Assembly: GCA_963771715.1 (NCBI GenBank)
Contig: CAVYUQ010000006.1
Coordinates: 184,330-248,329 of the forward strand
Source of the DNA: JACVRW01 sp963771715
GTDB lineage: Bacteria; Actinomycetota; Thermoleophilia; Solirubrobacterales; Thermoleophilaceae
Reading direction: 5' to 3'
DNA length: 64,000 bases
A program made the position numbers and the translations under genes. The stretch's first letter is position 1. The number at the start of each line of letters is the position of its first letter. The notes beneath the pieces were generated by a model that was given only the letters and a program-made list of their open reading frames with translations, did not search any database and was not told the origin of the DNA. Of this stretch, positions 14,298 through 23,394 are shown one piece after another.

Positions 14298-16163
14298 GTG
14301 CCGAAGCGGGTCAGGAACGAGGCCGTGATCGTGCTCGGCCAGAGGAAGCTGCTCCAGCGCCTCGTTCCGGGCCTGATCCACGCCGCGATCTTCTGGGGCT
14401 TCCTGGTCCTCTTCCCCACGATCGTGATCGCGATGATCGGCGCGGTGGACAAGCACGCCACGCTGCCGTGGCTCGGCCACCAGGGCTGGTTCGCGCTGAT
14501 GGTGGACGTGTTCGCCGTGCTGGTGCTCGTCGGCGTGATAGGCGCGGTGGCGATCCGGAAGGTCCAGCGCCCGGCGCGCTTCGAGGGCAGCCACCTCGGC
14601 GAGGCGGACCTGATCCTCGCGTTGATCGCCGGCATCGTCACGACGCTGCTGCTGTGGCACGCGTCGCGGATCGCGCTGGACCTGAACGAGTGGCCGGAGT
14701 CGTGGTCCCCGGTGTCGAACGCGCTCGCGGGTCTGTTCGGCGACGGCGGGGTCGCGGAGGTGCTCGAGCGCGCCTTCGTCTGGGCGCACCTGCTGATCAT
14801 CCTGAGCTTCCTCGCCTACCTCCCGCACTCGAAGCACCTGCACATCGCCACCGCGGCGTTCAACGTCTACTTCTCGCGCACACGCGCGCGCGGGCGGCTC
14901 GAGCCGCTGCGCTTCGACGTCCCGGAGGAGGAGATGCGCTTCGGCGCCGGCACGGTGCCCGACCTCACCTGGAAGCAGACGCTCGACACCTTCTCGTGCA
15001 CCGAGTGCGGGCGCTGCCAGGACGTGTGCCCGGCGTGGGCGACCGACAAGGAGCTGTCGCCGAAGCTGCTGATCATGGCCCTACGCGACCAGGTATTCGA
15101 GGAGGGCCCGAGGCTTATCCGCGGCGAGGAGGGGTTCGAGCCCTCGCCGCTCGTGCCGAACGCGGTGACCGACAACGTGGTCTGGGACTGCGTGACCTGC
15201 GGCGCCTGCGTGCGCGAGTGCCCGGTGTCGATCGAGCACGTGGACCACATCATCGACCTGCGCAGGCACCTGGTGATGATGGATTCGTCGTTCCCCACCG
15301 AGTCGGAGCAGATGTTGCGCGACGTGGAACGCGCGTCGAACCCCTGGGGCAAGCCGCAGACCGAGCGCGCCGACTGGGCCGCCGAGCTCGGCGTGCGCGT
15401 GCTCGAGCCGGGCGACCCCGCGCCCGAGGTCCTCTACTGGGTGGGCTGCGCGGCCTCGTTCGACGAGCGCGCGCGGACCGCCGCGCAGTCCACGGCCAAG
15501 CTGCTGAAGGCGGCCGGCGTGGACTTCGCGATCCTCGGCCCGCGCGAGTCGTGCACGGGCGACCCGGCGCGGCGGATCGGCAACGAGTACCTGTTCCAGG
15601 CACACGCGGAGCAGAACGTGGGCACGCTCAACGAGGCCGGCGTCACGAAGATCGTGGCGAGCTGCCCGCACTGCTTCAACACGCTCGGCAACGAGTACCC
15701 GGACTTCGGCGGCAACTACGAGGTCGTCCATCACACCGAGCTGCTCGCCGAGCTGGTCCGCGACGGCAGGCTCCAGCCCGACGGCGACGGCCGCACGATC
15801 ACCTACCACGACTCCTGCTACCTGGCCCGCCACAACGACGTGCGCGCCGACCCTCGCGAGCTCGTGGAGGCGGTCGGCACCCCGATCGAGATGGAGCGCA
15901 GCGGCGAGCGCACGTTCTGCTGCGGCGCCGGCGGCGCGCACATGTGGATGGAGGAGCGCGGCGGCCAGATCAACGAGGAGCGCGTCCGCGAGGCGGCCGA
16001 GACCGGCGCGGAGACGCTCGCCGTCGCCTGCCCGTTCTGCACCGTGATGCTCGACGACGGCGTGAAGGCCCGCGGCGACGAGCTCCGCGTGGTGGACGTG
16101 TCAACCTTGCTCGCCGAGTCTCTCCCCGATGGCCCTCGATCCCTCGCCAAACCCGGTCCCTGA
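14298..16163 (+). CDS. DgcB-like membrane Fe-S oxidoreductase (ETF to quinone)
   Basis: Membrane segments in the first 200 residues are followed by two 4Fe-4S motifs, C-T-E-C-G-R-C-Q-D-V-C-P and C-V-T-C-G-A-C-V-R-E-C-P, and two CCG-type domains (S-C-P-H-C-F-N-T-L and C-C-G-A-G-G-A-H-M-W). This is the HdrD/DgcB-type plan used to pass electrons from ETF to the quinone pool. GTG 14298 gives 621 residues, but the same frame upstream to about 14169 encodes a good first membrane helix (V-A-L-G-A-L-A-L-A-A-I-V-G) and L-F-L-R-R-A-R-L. The only codon at the natural start is ATA, so a base error or a rare start is likely. The end overlaps the GntR gene by 35 bp. Confidence 0.88.
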   Translation: MPKRVRNEAVIVLGQRKLLQRLVPGLIHAAIFWGFLVLFPTIVIAMIGAVDKHATLPWLGHQGWFALMVDVFAVLVLVGVIGAVAIRKVQRPARFEGSHLGEADLILALIAGIVTTLLLWHASRIALDLNEWPESWSPVSNALAGLFGDGGVAEVLERAFVWAHLLIILSFLAYLPHSKHLHIATAAFNVYFSRTRARGRLEPLRFDVPEEEMRFGAGTVPDLTWKQTLDTFSCTECGRCQDVCPAWATDKELSPKLLIMALRDQVFEEGPRLIRGEEGFEPSPLVPNAVTDNVVWDCVTCGACVRECPVSIEHVDHIIDLRRHLVMMDSSFPTESEQMLRDVERASNPWGKPQTERADWAAELGVRVLEPGDPAPEVLYWVGCAASFDERARTAAQSTAKLLKAAGVDFAILGPRESCTGDPARRIGNEYLFQAHAEQNVGTLNEAGVTKIVASCPHCFNTLGNEYPDFGGNYEVVHHTELLAELVRDGRLQPDGDGRTITYHDSCYLARHNDVRADPRELVEAVGTPIEMERSGERTFCCGAGGAHMWMEERGGQINEERVREAAETGAETLAVACPFCTVMLDDGVKARGDELRVVDVSTLLAESLPDGPRSLAKPGP

Positions 16164-16812
16164 TGCTACGGCCACACGGCTGGTCGCCGAGCACGCGTAC
16201 ACGGAGCTGCGCGACCGGATCGTGACTCTCCACCTGCCGCCCGGCACGGTGCTGCGCGAGGACGAGTTGATGGCTGAGCTGGGCATCGGCCGGACACCGC
16301 TGCGGGAGGCTGTGAAGCGGCTCGCGCTCGAGAATCTCGTGGACGTTCAGCCGCGACGCGGCACGTTCGTCTCCGCAGTCGAGGCCGCCGACATCCAGAA
16401 CATCACCGAGGTCCGCGCGGAGCTCGAGGGGTACGCCGCCGAGCTCGCCGCGCTACGGCTCGATCCCGAGACGCGCGCCACCGCGGAGGCGCTCCTCGCC
16501 GACATCGAGGCGCTCGATGAGCCGGCCGACCAGGACCTCCTCATGCGCTTCGACGAGCGCATCCACCGCTTCACCTGGGAGGCGGCCCGCAACCCCCACC
16601 TGACGCAGACGCTCGAGCGCTACTTCACGCACTCGTTGCGCATCTGGTACCTCGTGCTGGACCGGGTGCCCACGCTCGGCCATGCCGTCCACGACCAGAC
16701 CCAGCTGCTCGAGGCGATCCTCGACCGAAACGGCCCGCACGCGCGCACGATCATGCACGAGCACGTGCTCGCCTTCCAGCGCGCGATCCTCGCCGCGTTC
16801 AGCCGGACCTGA
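16129..16812 (+). CDS. GntR-family regulator with FCD domain, likely betaine regulon controller
   Basis: This 227-residue protein has a GntR winged helix (residues 18-80: Y-T-E-L-R-D-R-I, P-G-T-V-L-R-E-D-E-L, G-R-T-P-L-R-E-A-V-K-R-L) and an FCD effector domain (about 90-215) with the metal/ligand residues D and H in M-R-F-D-E-R-I-H-R-F and H-D-Q-T and M-H-E-H. It is the last gene of the dimethylglycine operon, overlapping the Fe-S gene. The palindrome TGATATATCA at three promoters of this region is the size and type expected for FCD-GntR dimers, so I infer that this protein binds it and responds to a betaine-derived acid. Confidence 0.88.
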   Translation: MALDPSPNPVPDATATRLVAEHAYTELRDRIVTLHLPPGTVLREDELMAELGIGRTPLREAVKRLALENLVDVQPRRGTFVSAVEAADIQNITEVRAELEGYAAELAALRLDPETRATAEALLADIEALDEPADQDLLMRFDERIHRFTWEAARNPHLTQTLERYFTHSLRIWYLVLDRVPTLGHAVHDQTQLLEAILDRNGPHARTIMHEHVLAFQRAILAAFSRT

Positions 16813-17437
16813 GCCCGCCAGGCGCGTGCCAGAGCTGCCGGCTGCGCACCTCCCAGCGCGCTCCTGTGAGCGCGCGCACGGTCCCGCGGCGGCGGGCTTC
16901 GAGATGTGTGGCCATGGCGAGGAACGCCTGCGCCGCGGTGAGGGCGTCGCCCTCGGCCTCGTGTGGGCGATGCGCCGGAAGCCCGAGCGCCCCGGCAATC
17001 ACGGATAGGCTGCAAATGCCCGGATCGCGCCCGCCGCGCTCCATGCTCAGCACCCGCCACAGGACCGCTGTGTCCACGATCCGGCGCGGCAGCGGGCACC
17101 CGGCCTTGCCGAGGAACGTGCGCTCCACCCAGCTGGCGTGCACCACCGGGATCCGTCCGCGCATGAGCGCTGCCAGCGGCGCGAGCGCCTCCGGTGCTCT
17201 CGGGGCGCCGGCGAGGTCCTCCTCGCGCAGCCGGTGGATTGCGACGGACGCACTCGTGGAGGTCGCGCGAGGCCGGACAAGGCCATGAACGGACTCGGAG
17301 GCGATGATCCGGGCGGACTCGACCGGGATGCCCGCGAACGAAATGACCTCGTCCCGCTCAGGGTCAAGCCCCGTGGTCTCGACGTCGATCACGACGAACC
17401 GCGCCTCACGCCAGGACGGATTCCACCGCCGTGTCAA
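16799..17437 (-). CDS. DnaQ-like 3'-5' exonuclease
   Basis: This 212-residue protein has Exo I I-D-V-E-T-T-G (D18, E20) and Exo III H-E-A-E-G-D-A-L-T-A-A of the DEDDh exonuclease family. The Exo II position reads H-A-S-W-V-E-R-T-F-L, with Glu where Asp is usual, so activity may be altered. It follows the DUF294 gene with an ATGA overlap. The same pair (DUF294 protein plus DnaQ-like exonuclease) is common next to transporter genes, for example acetate permease genes in proteobacteria, but its role there is poorly understood. It overlaps the end of the convergent GntR gene by 14 bp. Confidence 0.82.
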   Translation of the reverse strand: MTRRWNPSWREARFVVIDVETTGLDPERDEVISFAGIPVESARIIASESVHGLVRPRATSTSASVAIHRLREEDLAGAPRAPEALAPLAALMRGRIPVVHASWVERTFLGKAGCPLPRRIVDTAVLWRVLSMERGGRDPGICSLSVIAGALGLPAHRPHEAEGDALTAAQAFLAMATHLEARRRGTVRALTGARWEVRSRQLWHAPGGLRSG

Positions 17438-19275
17438 CGTGCCTGGAAGCCGAGCTTGAGGGCGATTCCACGCTGAACGCGCGCAACTGCGCGGAAGGCC
17501 TCCTTCAGCGAGGTCCGGGTGAGCGGCGGCAGGCTCCTGGGATCGATCAGGTCGTCCGGCTCCTCCCCCGCCCGGAGCTGCTCGACCTGGTGCTCCATCC
17601 GCAGCGCTGAGAACAGCTCGAACGCGTCGCGCAGGATCGCCACGTCGTCAGCGCTCAGCGTGCCCGCCTCGAGCGAAGCCTTCAGCCGCGCCCGCGTCGA
17701 GGCCGCGGTCACGCCCGCGGCCAGCCCGCTCCAGCGCGCCAGCGCCTCGATCGGAACCAGCCCGCGCCGTTTGATGTCGAGCACCCCTCGGCGCTCGCCG
17801 CTCGAGTGGAGGACGAGGTTGCGGAAGAAGCCCGTGGGCGGGCGCTCCAGCAGCGCGGCGGCGGCCAGCCTGTGCAACATCCGCTCGCGGTCGGGGGTGC
17901 GGGCGAACACCTCGGCGAGGTGATCGGCCACGGCCGTCTCGCCCCAGACCGGATCGCTCTCCACGACCACGGAGAGCAACAACAGGCCACGGTCGCGATC
18001 GGGGTACTCGACCCAGGACCTGGCCGCGCGCTCCCACTCGTCCACCGAGCGCGCGAACAACGGATTGGTGGCCACCGCGCCTTTCTCGTCGGGCCTGAAC
18101 CCGCACAGCTCGAGGCGCTCGAGCACGTACTCGGCGAGCGCCTCGAACGCCGCCCGCACCTCCGGATCGTCGTCCGGGCCGTCCCACGCGATTGCGCTGT
18201 CCACGTCGGAGCCCGGGAACGGCTCGAAGCGGCCGACGCTGCCCGTGGCCAGCCACGTGTACGGCGCGGGCGGGCGCCCCAGCCCCTCGTGCGCGAACTC
18301 GATCAGCCGGCGCGTGACCGTGTCGTGGATGCTCGCGATCGTGCGGCAGATCGCCGCGGTGGGCAGGCCGGCGTCGTAGAGCGCGATCACCGTGTCCGGC
18401 AAGTCGGCGGCGGCACGCGCGACCTCCTCCACGTCGGCGCCTCGTGCGATCGACGCCCGCAGGCGAAACGGCGCGCGCCGCTCGTTCGCCATCAGGTCCA
18501 CGTCGTCCAGCACGCCGAGCAGCTTCCTTCTGGCGCTGAGCACCGGCAGGTGGCGGATCCCTTGGTCGAGCATCTCGAGCAGCGCGTCCGTGCCCGTGCG
18601 CTCGGCGGACACCGTCCACGCCGGCGCGGTCATCACGTCGGACAGCGGCGTGTTCGGATCCGCGCCCGCGGCCACCACGCGGGTGCGGATGTCGCGGTCA
18701 GTGACGATCCCGAGGCGGTCGCCGAGCTCGACCACCACGCAGGTCGCGCTGGCCTCGGCCATTTGTCGCGCCGCCTCCCGGACGCTCGTCTCCGGCGGGC
18801 ACACGAGCGCCGGCGCCCGGATCAGCTCACCCACCGGCCGGCCGGCGGCGGAGAGCGGCGACTCGCTCTCGTGCCCGGCCAGGAGGTGGACCCTCTTGTC
18901 CATCCTCTGGACCATGAAGCGCACGGAGGCGGGTTGCTCGAGCACCGGGCGGATCACGTCCGCGGGTATGCGGTACACGAGCGTGTCCTCCGCGGCACGC
19001 GCCACGAAGCCGAGCGGCCCCTCTGAAAGGAGGGAGACGAAGCCGAACAGCTCCCCCTCCTCCATCAGGTCGAGCAGGTGGCCGTCGACGATCAGCTCGA
19101 CCGACCCGCGCCTGACGATGTAGGCGAACTCAGCCGTGGCCTCGGCGCTCTCGAGGATCTGCGTGCCCGCGGCGTGGAACTCGATCTCGGCGCTGTCGGC
19201 CACGCGTGCAAGGGTTTCCTCGTCGAGGCTGTCGAAGGGCGGATGCGCGCGGAGGAACTCGGCTATGTCATGCAT
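17434..19275 (-). CDS. cNMP-binding / CBS / DUF294 nucleotidyltransferase-like signalling protein
   Basis: This protein of about 613 residues starts at ATG 19275, with AAGGTG at normal spacing; an upstream start at 19353 would read through the likely promoter. Domains in order are a cyclic-nucleotide-binding domain (about 10-120), two CBS motifs (about 145-265; I-V-T-D-R-D-I-R-T-R-V, then H-L-P-V-L), a DUF294 nucleotidyltransferase-like core with G-S-V-G-R-F-E-P and D-V-D-S-A-I, and a DUF294_C helical region. It resembles GlnD-type transferases and may sense nucleotides to control transport or enzyme activity. It is divergent from the betaine-binding protein gene (19367). Confidence 0.85.
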   Translation of the reverse strand: MHDIAEFLRAHPPFDSLDEETLARVADSAEIEFHAAGTQILESAEATAEFAYIVRRGSVELIVDGHLLDLMEEGELFGFVSLLSEGPLGFVARAAEDTLVYRIPADVIRPVLEQPASVRFMVQRMDKRVHLLAGHESESPLSAAGRPVGELIRAPALVCPPETSVREAARQMAEASATCVVVELGDRLGIVTDRDIRTRVVAAGADPNTPLSDVMTAPAWTVSAERTGTDALLEMLDQGIRHLPVLSARRKLLGVLDDVDLMANERRAPFRLRASIARGADVEEVARAAADLPDTVIALYDAGLPTAAICRTIASIHDTVTRRLIEFAHEGLGRPPAPYTWLATGSVGRFEPFPGSDVDSAIAWDGPDDDPEVRAAFEALAEYVLERLELCGFRPDEKGAVATNPLFARSVDEWERAARSWVEYPDRDRGLLLLSVVVESDPVWGETAVADHLAEVFARTPDRERMLHRLAAAALLERPPTGFFRNLVLHSSGERRGVLDIKRRGLVPIEALARWSGLAAGVTAASTRARLKASLEAGTLSADDVAILRDAFELFSALRMEHQVEQLRAGEEPDDLIDPRSLPPLTRTSLKEAFRAVARVQRGIALKLGFQAR

Positions 19276-19366
19276 CGCGGAGCACCTTGACAGGGCCCGT
19301 GCCGGGTGTGAGCATCGGCATTGTCTTGGACGGTGACGAAGGGCGGTCGCCACGGGGCCTTATCTG

Positions 19367-20380
19367 GTGAGGAGACGGATAGCAGCCGCTGGTGTGGCTG
19401 CGGTTGTAGCGGTGCTTGCGCTGTTCGCCACCGGCTGCGGGAGCGACGACGAGCCGGCGCCCGGGGAGAAGCCCGGTGAGGGCGTCACGATCAGGCTCGC
19501 CGTCAACCCATGGACCGGCTCGGCGGTCAATGCCAACGTCGCGAAGATTCTCCTCGAGCGGGAGCTCGGCTACACGGTTGAGCTGGTCAAGATCGACGAG
19601 AACAACCAGTTCCCCGCGATCGCCTCAGGGGAGCTGGACGGCTCCCTCGAGGTCTGGCCGTCGGGTCACGCGGAGGAGATCAACCGCTACATCGAGGGTC
19701 GCAGGGGCGGGCCTCTCCGGGACGGGGGGATCGTCGACGGCGGCAAGCTGGGGTTGATCGGGAACATCGGCTGGTGGATCCCTACGTACCTGGTGAAGGA
19801 GCGGCCGGAGCTGGCCCGCTGGCAGGGCTTCAAGGGCCACGAGGACCTCGTGGGTGGCGAGTTCCTCGGCGGCGATCCGACCTTCGTCTCCTATGACGAG
19901 GAGATCATCAAGAGCCTCGGCCTCAACCTCAAGGTCGTCTACAGCGGCTCGGAGCAAGCCCTGATCCGGTCGCTCGACGAGGCGTTCAAAGAGAGGAGAC
20001 CGCTGCTCACCTACTTCTACACGCCGCACTGGGTGCACCGGAAGTACGACCTCACGGAGGTCCAGCTCCCCGCCTTTGATGAGGAGTGCGAGGAGGCCGC
20101 GCGCGAGCGGAACGGTGAAGGCTACGACTGCGACTATGCGAACGACGTGCTCTTCAAGGCGCTGTCGTTGCGACTCGAGGACAAGGCGCCCGAGGCCTTC
20201 CGGTTCCTGAAGAAGCTCAACTACACGACCGACGACCAGCAGGAGATCGCGTTCCTCACGGACGCGAGAGGCTTGCCGATCAGCGAAGCCGCCGACCAAT
20301 GGATCGCAGGGAACCCGAACGTCTGGCGAGCATGGCTTCGTGAGCGAAGTGGCCGGCGACCACTCCGAAGAGCTAGCTGA
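19367..20380 (+). CDS. Glycine betaine/choline-binding lipoprotein (OpuAC/ProX family), copy 1
   Basis: Starting at GTG 19367, this 337-residue protein has a lipoprotein signal with lipobox L-F-A-T-G-C and then a type II periplasmic-binding fold. The segments V-N-P-W-T-G-S, L-E-V-W-P-S-G-H, G-L-I-G-N-I-G-W-W-I-P and T-Y-F-Y-T-P-H-W are shared with the second copy at 26548 and carry the Trp/Tyr residues that form the aromatic cage for quaternary amines. No ABC permease follows it directly; the next gene, which it overlaps by about 40 bp, is an APC-type permease. It may act with the importer at 23395-27543 or feed the permease. It is acidic and Gly-rich, like its copy. Confidence 0.87.
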   Translation: MRRRIAAAGVAAVVAVLALFATGCGSDDEPAPGEKPGEGVTIRLAVNPWTGSAVNANVAKILLERELGYTVELVKIDENNQFPAIASGELDGSLEVWPSGHAEEINRYIEGRRGGPLRDGGIVDGGKLGLIGNIGWWIPTYLVKERPELARWQGFKGHEDLVGGEFLGGDPTFVSYDEEIIKSLGLNLKVVYSGSEQALIRSLDEAFKERRPLLTYFYTPHWVHRKYDLTEVQLPAFDEECEEAARERNGEGYDCDYANDVLFKALSLRLEDKAPEAFRFLKKLNYTTDDQQEIAFLTDARGLPISEAADQWIAGNPNVWRAWLRERSGRRPLRRAS

Positions 20381-21896
20381 CTTCGGCTACAAGCAGGAGC
20401 TCGACCGCAGCATCGGGAAGTTCGCCAGCTTCGCCGCTGGGATCAGCTACATCTCGATCCTGACCGGCATCTTCCAGCTCTTCTTCTTCGGGTTCGCGCT
20501 CGGCGGACCGGCGTACTGGTGGACCTGGCCGATGGTGTTCGCCGGCCAGCTGATGGTGGCGCTCTGACGTTCGCCGAGCTGGCCGCGAACTTCCCGGTGG
20601 CAGGGTCGATCTACAACTGGGGCAAGCGCATGGGAAACGCCACGATCTCGTGGCTGGGCGGCTGGATGATGCTCATCGCGTCGATCGTGACGCTCTCCGC
20701 CGTGGCGCTCGCCTACCAGCTACACGCTGCCCCAGATCTGGGACGGATTCCAATTCTACGGCGACGGCGACGGCAAGTACGACTTCGCCATCAACGCCGT
20801 GATTCTCGGCACCGTGCTGATCGTCTTCACCACGGTCATCAACGCACTGGGCGTGAAGCTGATGGCGCGGATCAACAGCACCGGCGTCTTCATCGAGCTG
20901 GTCGCGGCCGTGCTGCTGATCGTCCTGCTGGCGTCGACATCACGCGCGGTCCCGACGTGCTGTTCGAATCGCAGGGCACGGGCGAGGGCCACGAGTGGGG
21001 CTACTTCGGCGCCTTCCTGGCGGCGTCGCTCGCCTCCGCGTACGTCATGTACGGCTTCGACACCGCCAGCTCGCTGGGCGAGGAGACGATCGATCCGCGC
21101 CGCACGGCGCCGATCGCGATCCTGCGTGCGATCATCGCCTCGTTCATCCTCGGCGGCCTGATCCTGCTGTTCGCGATCCTCGCCGTGAGCAACATCAACT
21201 CCGAGGAGATCGGACGTCGGCGGACTCCAGTTCGTCGTCCTGGACGTGCTGGGCGACACCGTCGGAAAGATCTTCCTGATCTGCGTCGCGATCGCGATCA
21301 CGGTCTGCTGCCTGGCGGTCCATACGGCCACGATCCGGATGATGTTCGCGATGGCCCGCGACAACAACCTGCCCGCCGGCGAGCACCTCGCGAAGGTGGA
21401 CCCGAGGACCAAGACGCCGATCATCCCGGCGGTCCTGGTCGGCATCCTTGCCGTGGTGATCCTGGTCGTGAACATCAGGCAGCCTCAGATCTTCACGGTG
21501 ATCACCAGCATCGGGATCATCATGATCTACATCGCCTATCTGCTCGTAACGGTGCCGATGCTGCGCAAGCGCCTGCGCGGCGAGTGGCCGCCGAAGGACG
21601 CAGGGAGGACGGGCTACTTCACGCTCGGGAAGCTGGGGCTTCCGATCAACGCATCGCGGTGGCTGGGGCACCTTCATGGCGGTCAACCTGATCTGGCCGC
21701 GCAAGGACGTCTACAACGCAACCGAGCCGTTCCACTGGTACCTCCAGTACGGCGCGATCCTGTTCATCGGTGTCGTGTTCTTCGGCGGGCTCGCCTACTA
21801 CTGGTTCGTCCAGCGGCACAAGAGCGGCGTGCTGGAGTCGCATCGCTTCCAGTCGCCGTCGGACGCCGTGCCGGCGGCGGAGCCCGCGGAACCTAG
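20340..21896 (+). pseudogene. APC-superfamily amino acid/choline permease, broken by several indels as sequenced
   Basis: Starting at GTG 20340, membrane-transporter sequence can be followed through the whole region, but only by changing frame near 20565, 20720, 20930, 21212 and 21660. Conserved pieces include S-Y-I-S-I-L-T-G-I-F, F-P-V-A-G-S-I-Y-N-W-G, Y-G-F-D-T-A-S-S-L-G-E-E-T and F-A-M-A-R-D-N-N-L-P-A-G, all typical of the amino acid/polyamine/choline (Bat1-like) permeases. The last frame is open straight into the aldehyde dehydrogenase; a TAG at 21894-21896 in the preceding frame is the likely true stop. Every segment is well conserved, so sequence error is as likely as decay. It sits between a betaine-binding protein and an aldehyde dehydrogenase. 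Confidence 0.8.
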
Positions 21897-21906
21897 ACGC
21901 GGCCCC

Positions 21907-23346
21907 GTGGCGACGCGGATGTTCATCGACGGCGAGTGGCGCGACGCGACCAGCGGCGCCACGGTCGAGGCGACCAGTCCCGCCACGGGCGAGTCGCTCG
22001 GCCCGGTGGCGTGGGGCGACCGCGCCGACGCCCGCGCCGCCATCGCCGCCGCCAACGCCGCGTTCCCGTCCTGGGGCGCGCGCACCGGCTTCGAGCGCGC
22101 CGCGCTGCTGCACCGCGCCGCCGACGTGATGGAGAGCCGCAGCGACGATCTCGCGCGCGTGCTCACGCTGGACCAGGGCAAGCCGCTGAAGGCCGAGGCC
22201 GAGGTGGAGGTCGGCGAGCTGATCGAGTTCTTCCGCACGGCTGCGGAGGACGGCAAGCGCGTGGAGGGCTCGCTCCCCGAGAGCGCCGCGCCCGGGCGGC
22301 GCGTGCTCCTGGTGCGCCGCCCAGTGGGGGTGCTCGGGCTGATCACGCCATGGAACTGGCCCTACACGATGCCGGCCGAGGTGCTCGCGCCGGCGCTCGC
22401 TTGCGGCAACACCGTCGTCTGGACGCCGGCCCCCTCGACCGCCGTGTGCTCCGGCGTGCTCGCCGAATGCATCACCGAGGCGGATCTGCCGCCCGGTGTC
22501 TTCAACTTCGTGCTCGGCCCCGGGCCCGAGGTGGGCGACGAGCTCGCGGCGAATCCCGGCACGCACGCCGTCGCGTTCACGGGCTCGACGGAGACGGGGC
22601 TGGTGGTTTCGCGCCAAGCTGCGGGCAAGGTCCAGCTGCTCGAGATGGGCGGCAACGGCCCGTTCGTCGTGATGGACGACGCGGACCTCGCCGCAGCCGC
22701 GGAGGCCGCGCGGGTGGGCTCGTTCCTCGGTGCCGGGCAGAGCTGCTCGGCAGCCGAGCGGTTCCTGGTGCACGAGGCGGTTCGCGGCGAGTTCGTGTCG
22801 CTGCTCGCCGGCGAGGTGGAGCGTGAGGTCCGGTTGGGAGACCCGCTCGACGAGGCGACCACGATGGGCCCGGTCAACAACGAGCCCGGTGCGGCCAAGA
22901 TGGACGCGCACGTGGCCGACGCGGTCGAGCGGGGGGCCACGGTCGTGACGGGCGGCAGCCGCGCAGACGGCTTTCCAACCGGGCTCTACTGGCAGCCGAC
23001 GGTGCTGAACGACGTGCCGCCCGACTCGATCGCGGTCACCGAGGAGACCTTCGGGCCGATCGCTCCGATCGTCGGGATCGGCTCGCTCGAGGAGGCGATC
23101 GAGCAGACGAACGCGCAGACGTACGGCCTGATGGCGGCGATCTTCACGCGGGACCTGGCCGCCGGGCTGCGCTACGCCGATTCGGTGCCCATGGGGCTCG
23201 TGAACATCAACGAGACGACGAACTACTGGGAGCCCCACCTTCCCTGGGGTGGGCGCGCGCGCTCCCAGAGCGGCATCGGCAGGGTGGGCGGGCGCTATCC
23301 GATGGACACGCTCACCGAGCTCCAGACCGTCCTAATACACACGTAA
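21907..23346 (+). CDS. Aldehyde dehydrogenase, betaine-aldehyde or semialdehyde type
   Basis: This NAD(P)-dependent aldehyde dehydrogenase of about 479 residues starts at GTG 21907 (ATG 21919 is possible). The catalytic Cys is C280 in G-A-G-Q-S-C-S, and the general base Glu is E246 in L-E-M-G-G-N-G-P. I-T-P-W-N-W-P and T-F-G-P-I-A-P-I complete the signature. Beside choline dehydrogenase and betaine uptake genes it probably oxidises betaine aldehyde to glycine betaine; other aldehydes from amine breakdown are possible. As sequenced its frame is continuous with the end of the permease upstream, which I treat as an artefact of an indel, since the family starts at M-F-I-D-G-E-W. Confidence 0.87.
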   Translation: MATRMFIDGEWRDATSGATVEATSPATGESLGPVAWGDRADARAAIAAANAAFPSWGARTGFERAALLHRAADVMESRSDDLARVLTLDQGKPLKAEAEVEVGELIEFFRTAAEDGKRVEGSLPESAAPGRRVLLVRRPVGVLGLITPWNWPYTMPAEVLAPALACGNTVVWTPAPSTAVCSGVLAECITEADLPPGVFNFVLGPGPEVGDELAANPGTHAVAFTGSTETGLVVSRQAAGKVQLLEMGGNGPFVVMDDADLAAAAEAARVGSFLGAGQSCSAAERFLVHEAVRGEFVSLLAGEVEREVRLGDPLDEATTMGPVNNEPGAAKMDAHVADAVERGATVVTGGSRADGFPTGLYWQPTVLNDVPPDSIAVTEETFGPIAPIVGIGSLEEAIEQTNAQTYGLMAAIFTRDLAAGLRYADSVPMGLVNINETTNYWEPHLPWGGRARSQSGIGRVGGRYPMDTLTELQTVLIHT

Positions 23347-23374
23347 TCTCAGGGCTGGCGCGGGCGACCCAGGC

Positions 23375-23384
23375 TGATATATCA
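23375..23384. promoter_or_regulatory. TGATATATCA operator copy 3
   Basis: The third perfect copy of the palindrome lies 11 bp before the ATG of the betaine ABC importer ATPase gene, so a bound repressor would block initiation. It links uptake (23395-27543) to the catabolic genes at 5265-16812. Confidence 0.75.
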
Positions 23385-23394
23385 TCGCGCCGAG

